The notes: a model not told the origin generated them from the sequence alone. DNA of 64,000 nt from Lactobacillus sp. (GCA_022651245.1 JALCQM010000001.1:99531-163530); one strand, 5' to 3'. Shown: positions 44,555 to 53,739, counted from the stretch's first letter. A program made the numbers and translations.

Positions 44555-45154
44555 TCATTCAAAACGCTTGTACTCCTTGGTTGTAAATTGATTTTTTTCT
44601 GCTTCAATTGTGTTGGGAAGCTTCGCGTCAGATGGATGCAAATACCCAGGAGGATCTTCAACAATCTGCCAACGATCCTTGTGTTGACGTAATTGATATC
44701 CTGAAAAGCCCTTCACTGTATACCCCAGAGCTTTGACTTGAAATGCCGTAAATTCCCAGATAGTCTCGGCCTTTTTTTGTTGTCTGTCTTTCTTATTTCG
44801 GAAATATATTTGTATCCAATGCGTGGTAGGCCCGATTTGGATCTGTTTTTCGGATCGGGTGTAGGTTCCAAGATTGTAAACATACGATGGACGGTTCGGC
44901 TCAGCCTCATTGTCAGGATTTTCAGACCATTCTGTATGTTTTAGTCGGACGTAGTGACTCTGATCAATCAGTTTCAAGTAGACGTCATCTTGACGGTAGA
45001 CCTTTCCCACTTGAAGTGTCGTCACATACGGTTCCTTCTTTGGGGGCTGCTTATGAGTTGATTGCTTTTGACCATCGTGCTCATGAAAGCCAACAACCAT
45101 ACCAAGAAAAATCACGGCTCCTAAGACGATGAGTAGCCATCGTTTTCTAGTCAC
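44555..45154 (-). CDS. Membrane immunity-like protein 3, partner of the intact LXG toxin
   Basis: 199 residues, same family: helix WLLIVLGAVIFLGMVVGF, then YRQDDVYLKLIDQSHYVR and LHPSDAKLPNTIEAEK. GTG start overlaps the toxin stop by 8 bases; AGGAGG precedes it. Expected to protect the producer from the toxin encoded immediately upstream. Confidence 0.75.
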   Translation of the reverse strand: MTRKRWLLIVLGAVIFLGMVVGFHEHDGQKQSTHKQPPKKEPYVTTLQVGKVYRQDDVYLKLIDQSHYVRLKHTEWSENPDNEAEPNRPSYVYNLGTYTRSEKQIQIGPTTHWIQIYFRNKKDRQQKKAETIWEFTAFQVKALGYTVKGFSGYQLRQHKDRWQIVEDPPGYLHPSDAKLPNTIEAEKNQFTTKEYKRFE

Positions 45155-46925
45155 TATCTAGGTCCTCCTTAAATTTTTTCATTGTCTTTTGGTTGATTTC
45201 GTGCGCTGATAGGCCGTCCTCACCATATTTCGATTGAGCAGAGTTGTAGGCGGAGGAACTAGGAGCCTTATATTCAGAGAGTTTAGTTTTGTTCTTCCGA
45301 AAAATTGGGTCTAAATCGTTGACTTCCATATCATATTTATAATGATCCGAATGCATTGCATTCCACTCATCGGATTTGTCGCTATTATAATCATTGCCTT
45401 CTGCATAGTTAAAACTTGAGCCGTTTACGACACCATTGGTATTATGATCCGAATCTTTTTCAGGATCTATTTCCGAAATCAAGTGATCCCCAGAAAGAAT
45501 GAATTCTGAATGGAAGTTCTGGACGATTTTCAGGTTTTGGCCTTTCTTCGCATCAGGAGCCGGCTTATCTTCTGAATTTTTCTTTTGATGCAACCTTGCC
45601 GACTCATCAAGATCGTACTCCCCCGTCGACCGCAAATACTTGATCAGCGCTTCGCGATCGTTAGCCGCGCCATGCTTCTCCCCATAATCCCGCACATATT
45701 GCATCTGTTGCGCCGAGATAACATAGCGGTACTGGTTGACGGCCTTAGCAAGCGGCTGGTTGAGCACCGCCCCTTGCAGCCCAGATGGCAGAGCCGTGAT
45801 CACCGTTTCGGAGAGATCGTTCCAAAAATCGCTGGTAGGCGAAATGTCGCCGAAGTGGCTCAACAACATTTTCGTCTGGGCGATACTGCCGTCGAGTTCA
45901 CCGTAACCCTCGTCGCCAGGATTCAGCTTAGGGGTCAGGTGCTTGGCATCCATGTGCGCGGTCCGCATCAAGACTTGTAGCTTGTTGATCGCCGCAGCGG
46001 CTTTCTCATTGCCGTCGTACATCTTCAAGTCGTCGGCCGCCCACATCGCCCTGAACAGGCCTGAACCAACCTTATCGGCATCAGCGGTTTCGTCTTTCAC
46101 ATAATCGGCGACAGATTGCTTAGCCCCAAGCTTTTTAGGATTGTAATTAAGGCAAACGCCGAATGCGGCGAGGCTAGCGTCGGTCCAGCCGCGGGCCTGT
46201 AGTTCCTTAGCACGTTTATAAACCGCCTTTTTATACGCGCGGTATTGGGCCGCGGTCATGCCTTTCGGGCGCTCGAGCGGCCCAACGATCCGCTTGATCT
46301 CGTTGTCTTTCAGCGTAGCTAGCCAGTCGCGGTTAGTGCCCAACGCGGGCGTGAACGTCCCGTTAGCATTCACCTTGCCCTTAGTGATGTAGTTGACGCC
46401 TTGAGCGATGGCAGTGACCTCTTCGTCCCAGGTGCTATAAAGGTTTTGCGTGTCTTGATCAAACTCCCGCAACTTGGTAAGCTGCGCGTTCAACTTGATC
46501 AGCGTCGCTTCGTTTTGCTTATACTTATCCTGGAAAAGATGCCTGGTCTCTTTAAACGGCAACTTGTGTATCGCGTCAATTTCCTTATTGAGGTCGCTCA
46601 GTCGGGTGATATTGCTACTCATGGCGTCTTCATCTAGAAAATCAGTCCCAGCCATCTTTTCTCGATAGCTCAGATATTGCGTGCTGGCCTTCGTCAAAGA
46701 AGTCGTCAACGAATCTGCCGCTTTTCCCAGTGGCAAAAACAGTTCTTTGAAGACCTCATTGGCGGCATTATAGGCCTTTCCGCTAAGGGTGCCGCCTTCG
46801 ATCGCGTCGACGACATTTTGCACTTGCGTTTGCAAATTTTGGGCAAACTGCTGCATGCTGGCAATATTAGTGGCAAAGGCGTTGCTAATTTCGACGTCTT
46901 CGTCGCGCTTCCAACGTAGTCCCAT
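45147..46925 (-). CDS. LXG-domain polymorphic toxin (type VII secretion substrate)
   Basis: 592 residues. The first about 200 form the helical LXG region (DAIEGGTLSGKAYNAANEVF near residues 41-60). A middle region with NYITKGKVNANGTFTP and an Ala/Gln-rich helical part follow. The last about 130 residues are the likely toxic domain (KIVQNFHSEFILSG ... DSDHNTNGVVNGSSFNYAEG), which reminds me of DUF3114; its activity is unknown. ATG 46925 overlaps the upstream helper stop (TGATG). No type VII machinery is in the window. Confidence 0.82.
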   Translation of the reverse strand: MGLRWKRDEDVEISNAFATNIASMQQFAQNLQTQVQNVVDAIEGGTLSGKAYNAANEVFKELFLPLGKAADSLTTSLTKASTQYLSYREKMAGTDFLDEDAMSSNITRLSDLNKEIDAIHKLPFKETRHLFQDKYKQNEATLIKLNAQLTKLREFDQDTQNLYSTWDEEVTAIAQGVNYITKGKVNANGTFTPALGTNRDWLATLKDNEIKRIVGPLERPKGMTAAQYRAYKKAVYKRAKELQARGWTDASLAAFGVCLNYNPKKLGAKQSVADYVKDETADADKVGSGLFRAMWAADDLKMYDGNEKAAAAINKLQVLMRTAHMDAKHLTPKLNPGDEGYGELDGSIAQTKMLLSHFGDISPTSDFWNDLSETVITALPSGLQGAVLNQPLAKAVNQYRYVISAQQMQYVRDYGEKHGAANDREALIKYLRSTGEYDLDESARLHQKKNSEDKPAPDAKKGQNLKIVQNFHSEFILSGDHLISEIDPEKDSDHNTNGVVNGSSFNYAEGNDYNSDKSDEWNAMHSDHYKYDMEVNDLDPIFRKNKTKLSEYKAPSSSAYNSAQSKYGEDGLSAHEINQKTMKKFKEDLDSD

Positions 46926-47248
46926 CAGTCAACCTCCTGGTGGGAGATGGCTTCCCAGGCCGCTTCGAAGTCTTGTTGCTTGGCACGGCGCTCTTGTTCT
47001 AGCGCCAGGCTGCACTCGTCGGCCTGCTGCAGGAACTGGCGCGTAGCCCGTCTTTGGTCGTCGATGAACTGCTCTGCGGCCGGGCCTTGCCAGCATTCTT
47101 GCAGGCCCGCCACCAGCATGCGGTCGTTCGCCGCCAATTGTGCCGACACTTCTTCGAGTTCTTTGGTTTGTTTGCGCAAGTGCGCTTCGATACGTTCATA
47201 ATCAGCTTGGAGCTGCTGTTGTTGATGCAATTTGACTTCTAATTTCAT
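46925..47248 (-). CDS. Small helical LXG-associated protein (WXG100-like / DUF5082-like)
   Basis: 107 residues, nearly all predicted coiled-coil (KLHQQQQLQADYERIEAHLR onward), with ECWQGPAAEQF in the middle resembling the WXG turn. Such proteins are encoded just before LXG toxins and help target them to the type VII secretion system. AAAGGAC precedes ATG 47248. It is the first gene of the toxin operon. Confidence 0.75.
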   Translation of the reverse strand: MKLEVKLHQQQQLQADYERIEAHLRKQTKELEEVSAQLAANDRMLVAGLQECWQGPAAEQFIDDQRRATRQFLQQADECSLALEQERRAKQQDFEAAWEAISHQEVD

Positions 47249-47492
47249 TTGCGTTGTCCTTTCATCTCTGGCGGTGGGGTTGGCAGCCAGCTGGTCGAAT
47301 GGTTTCGCCGCTGATTGTGCCGTCCAATTGTCGTCGTGACTCCGATCGATGGTTAACCTATTTGTAATAGGGTTGAAAAAATTGTCGCATGTCTTGGCGA
47401 TATAAAGTCATCAGAATATATAAAGATGACAAAATAACGCGGAAAAATGATGTTTTTTGCGACTAAAGAAGTAATATTTCAGTTTTCAAGCC
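47249..47492. other. AT-rich promoter region upstream of the LXG operon
   Basis: About 240 bp without a gene. It is AT-rich with several TATA-like stretches on the minus strand (near 47395-47425), but I cannot choose one promoter with confidence. Confidence 0.3.
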
Positions 47493-47539
47493 AAAAAAGC
47501 GGGACATGACGTCGGAAAAACGTCATGTCGCGCTTTTTT
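47493..47539. terminator. Bidirectional terminator
   Basis: AAAAAAGCG..ACATGACGT with ACGTCATGT..CGCTTTTTT around a short loop. It ends the minus-strand XRE/membrane-protein operon and isolates the LXG promoter. Confidence 0.85.
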
Positions 47540-47573
47540 GAATGGTGTTGTGCGCCAAACTAGCCATACCGCC

Positions 47574-47816
47574 CTATTTGGCTTTCGGCACCCCGCCAAT
47601 ATAGCCGTGCACCACAACAATCGCAGCGACCAGCGCTAAGATCAACGCCAGCCCACCACCATTGATCAGATAACCAAACGCAGGCCAGCTGCTGACCCCA
47701 AGCCTTATCAAGCCCACGCCGATCACCAAGGCAACGATCATGATGATCGCCGCCCCTACGCGCACCCGCCAACCTGACCGCGGGTACAGAAGCCATTTTA
47801 CTAACCGCTTAATCAT
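47574..47816 (-). CDS. Small membrane protein coupled to the XRE regulator
   Basis: 80 residues, starting MIKRLVKWLLYP and containing two hydrophobic stretches (AAIIMIVALVIGVGLI and GLALILALVAAIVVV). Overlaps the end of the regulator gene by a few bases with GAGGTGG before the start, so translation is coupled. No recognised family. It may be the regulator's target or partner. Confidence 0.65.
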   Translation of the reverse strand: MIKRLVKWLLYPRSGWRVRVGAAIIMIVALVIGVGLIRLGVSSWPAFGYLINGGGLALILALVAAIVVVHGYIGGVPKAK

Positions 47817-48849
47817 CATTAGCCACCTCATATTCTTGCAACAACGCCCGCAGCTTTGGGTGTGCCCAAGCAAACTTCAGCTCAGGATCTTGGACGAACG
47901 CCTGTAGCATTTGCCGTATCGTTTGGCGCTTGTCCACTGACGCGATGCCAGCGGATTTGGGAATATGCGCTAACAACATGGGCGTCGTTGAGGTCATGAA
48001 CCCCGCCACTAACTGGTCGATCACCGTTGCTACCTGTTCACGATCCGCCGTTGCCTTAGCCACCAACAAGGCCGAGTCCGCCTGAAACGCCTCGCTACTC
48101 TGCAACATTTTCGTCAAAGCACGCCCCACCCGCACGCATTCCTGAGCGTAGGGCAGGTTGCCATCATTCAAGGCATTCTTGATCAAAATGGCCAACACGC
48201 GCGTCATACCGGCCACATCTTGCCCTAAGAGCACCTCGCCGGCTGCGTACGTGCGTGCCACATCATGTTGCCGCATATACAGGTCCGGCCTCATCGCGTT
48301 ATAGGCGACCACCGCATCAGACAACGTCGCTAATTGCGCCTCTGCATCGGTGTAGCGCGCTTCGCTCAGGTAAAAGTAAAACAGCATCTGAGCAGCTTGT
48401 TGTGCGCGGTTAGGCGCTTGACCATGCATCACGTGCAGATAATTATTCTCGATGAATTCGGCAACCGTGGCCCACTGTGCCGCGGTCATATTTGGCTGCT
48501 GCAGTTGTAAGACCGGCGCGATCATCAGCCGCAGCTGATCAGCATTGGGGAATTCTTTTAGCTTCGCCTTCGCCAACTCGTAAGCAGCATACCCGCTCTT
48601 CGTTGGCAACACCGCTGAAAACGTCCGAAGCTCAGCCGGCGTCATGTCGCTTTTAAACGCCAGCAGCTGATTCAAGTCGATTTGCAGTGTCCGCGCGATC
48701 TGCGGTAACAACTCAATATCCGGATAGCTTAATCCCTTTTCCCACTTGCTGACGGCGGGTCCCGTTACAGCCAATTGCCCCGCTAGTCCCTCTTGTGTCA
48801 GCCCCAGCAACAATCGCCGCTGACGAATCACATGCCCAATCGCAAGCAT
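47809..48849 (-). CDS. XRE-family regulator with helical repeat C-terminus
   Basis: 346 residues. N-terminal HTH (LTQEGLAGQLAVTGPAVSKW, residues about 17-36) and a long helical TPR-like region, as in Rgg/PlcR-like or other peptide-sensing regulators. ATG 48849 has GGAGG 8 bp upstream; an upstream GTG overlaps that site. It may sense a short peptide, but no obvious peptide gene is next to it. Confidence 0.78.
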   Translation of the reverse strand: MLAIGHVIRQRRLLLGLTQEGLAGQLAVTGPAVSKWEKGLSYPDIELLPQIARTLQIDLNQLLAFKSDMTPAELRTFSAVLPTKSGYAAYELAKAKLKEFPNADQLRLMIAPVLQLQQPNMTAAQWATVAEFIENNYLHVMHGQAPNRAQQAAQMLFYFYLSEARYTDAEAQLATLSDAVVAYNAMRPDLYMRQHDVARTYAAGEVLLGQDVAGMTRVLAILIKNALNDGNLPYAQECVRVGRALTKMLQSSEAFQADSALLVAKATADREQVATVIDQLVAGFMTSTTPMLLAHIPKSAGIASVDKRQTIRQMLQAFVQDPELKFAWAHPKLRALLQEYEVANDD

Positions 48850-49255
48850 CCCCATCACCTCCGTCCCTTCTTACTGCTGATTATCATCCTGCGTGGTACT
48901 GAATACAATTGCGCAGATGTTAACTTCCCAGCAGAAAATTCAACCAGGCGTCAAGTCGGCTAGTCACGGGTGGTGACAAACTCCGGCGATTAGCAGGCGG
49001 TTAGCAGTGCTCGTCTCTTGGCCCTAAAAGCAGAAAACGGATCTCAATTGAAATTATAAAAATTATGAATATAGCTCATAGAGAATGGTAGAATACAGTA
49101 CTTTTTCCAATCACGGAAGATTCAACTATAGTTATCGTAAAGGATTGATTTTGAGTGATTAATTATATATACATTGTAAATCGGAATTAATATTATCATG
49201 TTTAAGCAAATACCGACTTAAGATCGCTTAAAACATATCCAAATAGTTTTTCTTT
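48850..49255. other. AT-rich intergenic region upstream of the toxin locus
   Basis: About 400 bp, increasingly AT-rich towards the toxin. No reading frame or clear structure is seen apart from possible promoter-like sequences near 49090-49100. Confidence 0.3.
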
Positions 49256-49291
49256 TGATATAATATCGCTGGCAACTTGCCCTGAAAGAGG
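49256..49291 (+). promoter_or_regulatory. Promoter and structured leader of the Fst-like toxin
   Basis: TATAAT at 49259-49264. The leader then forms two small stems, GGCAA-CTTGCC and CCCT-GAAA-GAGGG; the second contains the ribosome site. Fst messages are known to hide their ribosome site in the same manner. Confidence 0.6.
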
Positions 49292-49299
49292 GTGTTGTT

Positions 49300-49389
49300 G
49301 TGGACAAATTTTGTTCAGAGGTTGTGGCTCCAATCTTGGTGGGGTTGGTACTAGCTACCTATGCTGAATGGTTATCTCGGCGGCATTAA
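49300..49389 (+). CDS. Fst/Lpt-like type I toxin peptide
   Basis: 29 residues from GTG 49300: MDKFCSEVVAPILVGLVLAT, then YAEWLSRRH. The hydrophobic core VAPILVGLVL and the charged tail match the Fst/Lpt family, small membrane peptides that damage the cell's own membrane when their antisense RNA is lost. RBS AGAGGG lies in a leader hairpin. Shared terminator and flanking direct repeats support the call. Too short for ordinary gene finding. Confidence 0.85.
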   Translation: MDKFCSEVVAPILVGLVLATYAEWLSRRH

Positions 49390-49435
49390 CCTCTTAAAAG
49401 TTGCTGATAACCCACTCACCTCTCTTAGGTGAAAA

Positions 49436-49469
49436 AAGAACCGCTACCCGGGCATGGGTAGCGGTTCTT
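49436..49469. terminator. Shared terminator of toxin mRNA and antisense RNA
   Basis: AAGAACCGCTACCC pairs exactly with GGGTAGCGGTTCTT. The T-run is stronger on the minus strand. Confidence 0.85.
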
Positions 49470-49497
49470 GTGTTGTTGTGGATAAAATTCTGTTCTT
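49436..49497 (-). ncRNA. Candidate antisense antitoxin RNA (RNA II-like)
   Basis: A minus-strand promoter TTGCAA (49525-49530), 16-bp spacer, TATACT (49503-49508) points into the locus. A transcript from about 49497 would cover DRb and end at the shared terminator; it might extend further. Layout matches RNA II of Fst systems. Confidence 0.65.
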
Positions 49498-49566
49498 TTA
49501 TTAGTATAGCATGAACATTACATATTGCAACTATATCTGCTGATTTTAACATTCTACAACTTTAAC

Positions 49567-50364
49567 TCAAATCAGGCCAAAATGTCGTAACGCTTTGGGA
49601 ATCCCTGCATGCAAATTATCCGTCGTAACGTAATCAGCCGCTTGCTTAACGCTTGGCAAGGCGTTCCCCATCGCGATGCCATACGTCGCCGCCTGAAGCA
49701 CTTCAAGATCATTGTTGCCATCCCCAAACGCATACGTTGGTAACCCCACTAATTCAGGGCGTGTCATTAACTGCGACAACCCAGTAGCCTTCGTCATGCC
49801 GTGACTAACAACGTCCAACGAATAGCGCGAATTACGATAAAATGATAGCTCCGGAAACGCAGCCCGGAAGTCGTCCGCAAGTTGATCACCAGCTGTGGTT
49901 TGCGGGACATACAGGTGTAACATACACACCGCTGCATGGCGGAAAAAATCAGGGCGCACCTCTGCGGATCGTTGCCGGATGTGTTGGTATTGTGCAATCG
50001 TATTATCGTTGATCAACGTTAGCGCCGCCTGGTCACCCGTGTAAAAGCCAATAGGAATCTCGCTGTCATCTGCTTCTCGCTTTAACCTTTCAAGTACCGA
50101 GGTCGGCATCGTTTGCTGATACACATGCTGACGCCCCAAGAAGACATCGGACCCATTGGCCGCAACCATCGCGTCGACCTGCAACGCGTTTTTCAGTGAC
50201 AACAACTCATAACGGTTCCGTCCAGTAGAAAACGCCGTTAGTACGCCATTTTGATGCAGCTGGCGTAGTGCGGCTACGTTGACATCAGGGACGTTCTTGT
50301 GATCATCCAATAATGTGTTATCCAAGTCGAACAACGCCACTGCTTTAAACTGCTCATCAGTCAC
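49567..50364 (-). CDS. Cof-type HAD hydrolase
   Basis: 265 residues. HAD motif I LFDLDNTLLD, motif II FSTGRN, motif III lysine in MTKATGLSQL, motif IV FGDGNNDLEVL. Cytoplasmic sugar-phosphate or nucleotide phosphatase; the substrate is unknown. Lies between the toxin locus and the galactitol-class genes and may serve the latter. Confidence 0.88.
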   Translation of the reverse strand: MTDEQFKAVALFDLDNTLLDDHKNVPDVNVAALRQLHQNGVLTAFSTGRNRYELLSLKNALQVDAMVAANGSDVFLGRQHVYQQTMPTSVLERLKREADDSEIPIGFYTGDQAALTLINDNTIAQYQHIRQRSAEVRPDFFRHAAVCMLHLYVPQTTAGDQLADDFRAAFPELSFYRNSRYSLDVVSHGMTKATGLSQLMTRPELVGLPTYAFGDGNNDLEVLQAATYGIAMGNALPSVKQAADYVTTDNLHAGIPKALRHFGLI

Positions 50365-50405
50365 GACTCAACCCTCCGAATCTCTTAGCATTCACTTTCA
50401 CACAC

Positions 50406-50453
50406 AAAAGCCTCTGCGTGCTGATCCAAATACGAATCATGACACAGAGGCTT
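50406..50453 (-). terminator. Terminator after the SDR gene
   Basis: Minus strand AAGCCTCTGTGTC...GCACGCAGAGGCTTTT; 9-bp outer stem with short T-run. Confidence 0.7.
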
Positions 50454-50486
50454 GTACAATTTCAGGACTAACCCCAAAGAGAAGGT

Positions 50487-51293
50487 TTAACCACGGGATT
50501 TACCCCCGGAAACATTGACGGTTTGTCCGGTCATATAGCCGGCACGATCTGATAAGAAGAAGGCCACTAAGTTCGCAACTTCCGCTAACTTCCCACTGCG
50601 ACCCAATGGAATCGTCGAGGTCTTACTATACCCTGCGCGCAATTGTTCAACGGTGATGTGGCGAGAATAGGCCAGACCTTCTTCGTATTCGATCGTCCGC
50701 AAGCCAGTTGCTTCCAAGACTCCTGGTGCGACACCGATCACACGGACATCATATTGTCCTAATTCCTTCGCCCACGCACGGGTAAAGCCGTTGATCGCGC
50801 CCTTGGTGGCAGAGTAAACACTTGCCCCTTGGGACCCTTCCAAACCAGATTCCGAGGACATGTTCACGATTGCACCATGATGATTCTTGACCAAAACCTT
50901 GCCAATGGCCGATGAAAGCAAGAACACACTCTTGACGTTGACGTTAAACATCTTGTCATAATTGGCCTCATCGATCACATACTGCCCATCAGGCGCTTTG
51001 GGATCGACCAAAATCCGGGGGATGTTGATCCCGGCATTATTGACTAACCCATCAATCGTCCCAAAGTGGGCCAAGGTTTTCGCCACTAAATTGTCAACGG
51101 CGGCCTTACTGGTCACATCGGTTTCCACCCACAGCAGCTTATCCGCTTGATACTTTCCTGGTTTAAGGTCTGCATTGACCACGTTGGCACCATCAGCGAT
51201 CAATTCCTTGACGATGGCGTCGCCAATGCCTGATGAACCACCGGTCACAACAAACGTCTTGCCTGCAACTGCTAACCATTCCTCAGATGACAT
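50487..51293 (-). CDS. SDR-family polyol-phosphate dehydrogenase, SorF paralogue
   Basis: 268 residues, closely similar to sorF over its whole length (VTGGSSGIGDAIVKELIADG, LVNNAGINIPRILVDP, VYSATKGAINGFTRAWAKEL, GGKSRG end). In this regulon it probably oxidises the polyol phosphate delivered by the galactitol-class PTS to a ketose phosphate. E. coli uses a different dehydrogenase family for galactitol-1-phosphate, so the substrate (galactitol or sorbitol type) is inference. Confidence 0.8.
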   Translation of the reverse strand: MSSEEWLAVAGKTFVVTGGSSGIGDAIVKELIADGANVVNADLKPGKYQADKLLWVETDVTSKAAVDNLVAKTLAHFGTIDGLVNNAGINIPRILVDPKAPDGQYVIDEANYDKMFNVNVKSVFLLSSAIGKVLVKNHHGAIVNMSSESGLEGSQGASVYSATKGAINGFTRAWAKELGQYDVRVIGVAPGVLEATGLRTIEYEEGLAYSRHITVEQLRAGYSKTSTIPLGRSGKLAEVANLVAFFLSDRAGYMTGQTVNVSGGKSRG

Positions 51294-51352
51294 ACTGTTT
51301 TACCTCCAATAATTCAAAACGCTTCGTATCACGTAAAAGATACCGCTTACAA

Positions 51353-52711
51353 TTATACTTTCTTGTCAACGACATATAACTTGTCGCGCTTGTAGCTGAT
51401 ATAAGTGTAAGCAAACGCGCCAACAAACAGCACTAGGATCACGAAGAACCCAACGCCCATTTGCAAAGTAATCCCCTTAGTCAAAAGATAAGTAATTGGG
51501 CTACCTGCTTGATCCAGCGAGGAAACTTTCTTCCCAGCTTCGAGCAAACCCACTTGGCGACCCAACTTATCCTGTAGGGTCCACATCTGGTTAGAGATCC
51601 ACAATGTGATCGTCATGATCACGGAACCGGAAATCAACGTCCGGAAAATATTGCCTTTATGCACCCCAGTGGCGATCGCAATGAAGAAGCCGATCGTCGC
51701 CAAGTCGCCGAAAGGCAAAATCTTGTTGCCTGGCATGATGATCGCGATCAACAGTGTGATCGGGACGAAAAGTAAACTCCCTGCAATAATTTCAGATTGC
51801 CCTAGTAACAGTGCCGGGTCCATCCCAATCGTAAAGTCGCTACCTTTGAAGCGCTTGTCCATAATTTTCTTGGCTGATTGCGAAATTGGAATCAAGCCTT
51901 CCATAATGAACTTAACGACGACCGGCATCAAGACCATCACCGAGGCCATTTGAATCGCCAGGTTTAAGGACTTACCGACTGAAAACCCTGCTAAAATCCC
52001 AATGACCAGACCTAACACCGCCCCGATGATCGATGGCTGCCCTAATACCCCAAGGCGTTTTTCAATCGTCTTCGAGGTCAGGTTGATTTTGTTCACGCCA
52101 GGAATTTTTTCGATCAAATCGTCGATTGGTTTGGCAAAAATACCCATATAGGCCGAAGTCCCGTGTGGAATCGAGATTCCTTCCAGGCCGAAATAATTAT
52201 CCGTCACTGGTTTGAAGATGTCCCCTAGCTTATACGCGATCGCGGCATGGATCGCAATGGCTGCGATCCCCCAGGCATAACTACCCGTTGCGATTTGGAC
52301 GATCGCACCCGTAAAGGCCATGTGCCAGATATTCCAAATATCAACGTTCACAACTTTCGTTTGCCGTAGTAACAGCATGACAACGTTGACCAGAATCGCG
52401 ACAGGAATCGCGATCAACCCCATGTTAGAGGCCCAGGCCATCGGTGACGTCCCTGGCCAGCCAATATCAACCACGCTTAAGTTACCGCCAAAGTTCTTAG
52501 CCATTGCTTCGGCTGCTTTACCTAAATTATCCGTCAGCAGCGTGATGACCAAGTTGATCCCAGTAAACCCGATCCCGATCGAGATCGCTGAGCGTAACGA
52601 CTTGCCCACCCCGTTGCGGAAAATTAACCCGATGATAAAAATCACAATCGGGATCATAACAGGACCGCCTAAGTTCACGATATATTGAATCACATTCAGA
52701 ACGGCTTGCAC
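51353..52711 (-). CDS. gatC: PTS galactitol-class IIC component
   Basis: 452 residues, polytopic. MQAVLNVIQYIVNLGGPVM start and the family segments SISIPHGTSAYMG-like and DPALLLGQSEIIAGSLLFVP are typical of GatC. Start taken as GTG 52711 with GAGGTGA 5 bp upstream. It lies on the opposite strand from its IIA and IIB partners, with the DeoR gene between. Confidence 0.85.
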   Translation of the reverse strand: MQAVLNVIQYIVNLGGPVMIPIVIFIIGLIFRNGVGKSLRSAISIGIGFTGINLVITLLTDNLGKAAEAMAKNFGGNLSVVDIGWPGTSPMAWASNMGLIAIPVAILVNVVMLLLRQTKVVNVDIWNIWHMAFTGAIVQIATGSYAWGIAAIAIHAAIAYKLGDIFKPVTDNYFGLEGISIPHGTSAYMGIFAKPIDDLIEKIPGVNKINLTSKTIEKRLGVLGQPSIIGAVLGLVIGILAGFSVGKSLNLAIQMASVMVLMPVVVKFIMEGLIPISQSAKKIMDKRFKGSDFTIGMDPALLLGQSEIIAGSLLFVPITLLIAIIMPGNKILPFGDLATIGFFIAIATGVHKGNIFRTLISGSVIMTITLWISNQMWTLQDKLGRQVGLLEAGKKVSSLDQAGSPITYLLTKGITLQMGVGFFVILVLFVGAFAYTYISYKRDKLYVVDKKV

Positions 52712-52822
52712 GGTTTTCACCTCATCTTCGTGATAAAACCCTATCAACACCCATCACTGTGGAAGACGGGAATGTTTGCGAAGCCTTGCGAATCAAATCT
52801 GCATTGGTTTGGTGCGACAAAA

Positions 52823-53599
52823 CTAATCTGTCAACCGATTGGCGTTGACCAAAACCAGCTTAGTTTGCGACTGCAGTTCCTCGAGTAGCTGCGGATCCGT
52901 CAGCTGATCGGTGATCAACACATCCATTTGCTTAACGGGCATGATGCGACTGAGATAAACACTGCCGAATTTTTCATGTTCAACGCCAACGACAATCCGC
53001 TGACACCGATCAGCAGCGATCCGCGACATCTGTGCCTCACCAATATGATGATTGACCAATCCAAACTTCATGGTGAGACCACTACCAGAGAAGAACCCAA
53101 CGTTGATGCTCAACGTCTTCAGTAATTCCGCACCCGTACTCCCAAACAACGATCCTTCGTTGCGTCTCACTTCGCCGCCTAAAACAATCAGGCGAATATA
53201 ATCGCATTTATACAGTTCATTAATAATTGGGATCGAGTTTGTCACAACGGTGATATTTTTGATTCGCTTGATCTTTTTAGCCACCGCTAACGACGTGGTA
53301 CCGTAATCAAGATAGACCGTGTCGCCTTCCTCGATATACGTCATCACCTCATCAGCAATCGCTGATTTGGCATGTTGATTGCGGTGCAACCTTAACTCGT
53401 AATCAGTTTCATTGATTTCTTCGTTAAGGACTGCACCGCCACGAACCAAAGTCACAATATCTTTTTTCTCTAATTCATAGAGATCTTTGCGGATCGTCTC
53501 GCGGGTAACATTCAAACGTTCGCTTAGCTCTAAAATTTTGACAGAACTGTTCTCCTGCAAGATTTCGACAATAGCCGCGCGCCTTGCTGTTGCATCCAT
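52823..53599 (-). CDS. DeoR-family sugar-phosphate-responsive repressor
   Basis: 258 residues. N-terminal DeoR helix-turn-helix (LELSERLNVTRETIRKDLYE) and C-terminal sensor domain (DTVYLDYGTTSLAVAK, VVTNSIPIINEL, LGGEVRRNEGSLFG). RBS GAGGTG before ATG 53599. Divergent from the IIA/IIB genes and upstream of IIC and SDR, so it probably controls all transcripts of the regulon through the TTTGCCAA motifs. Confidence 0.87.
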   Translation of the reverse strand: MDATARRAAIVEILQENSSVKILELSERLNVTRETIRKDLYELEKKDIVTLVRGGAVLNEEINETDYELRLHRNQHAKSAIADEVMTYIEEGDTVYLDYGTTSLAVAKKIKRIKNITVVTNSIPIINELYKCDYIRLIVLGGEVRRNEGSLFGSTGAELLKTLSINVGFFSGSGLTMKFGLVNHHIGEAQMSRIAADRCQRIVVGVEHEKFGSVYLSRIMPVKQMDVLITDQLTDPQLLEELQSQTKLVLVNANRLTD

Positions 53600-53739
53600 C
53601 CTAAGGACACCTCTTCCTTTTATCTTCACAATTTGGCATTACCTTGAGCCTAACATAAAATCAGCTATTCGCCACGTTTATTTTGCAAAGATGTCTTCCA
53701 CACCAAGAAGAATACCACAATAAATCTGTTTTGCAAACA

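Larger units (their letters stand above)
49292..49495. repeat. Direct repeats DRa and DRb of the toxin-antitoxin locus
   Basis: GTGTTGTTGTGGACAAATTT at 49292 (continuing GTTC) and GTGTTGTTGTGGATAAAATT at 49470 (continuing CTGTTC). In the pAD1 par system, repeats at the same places let the convergent antisense RNA pair with the toxin message. Confidence 0.8.
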
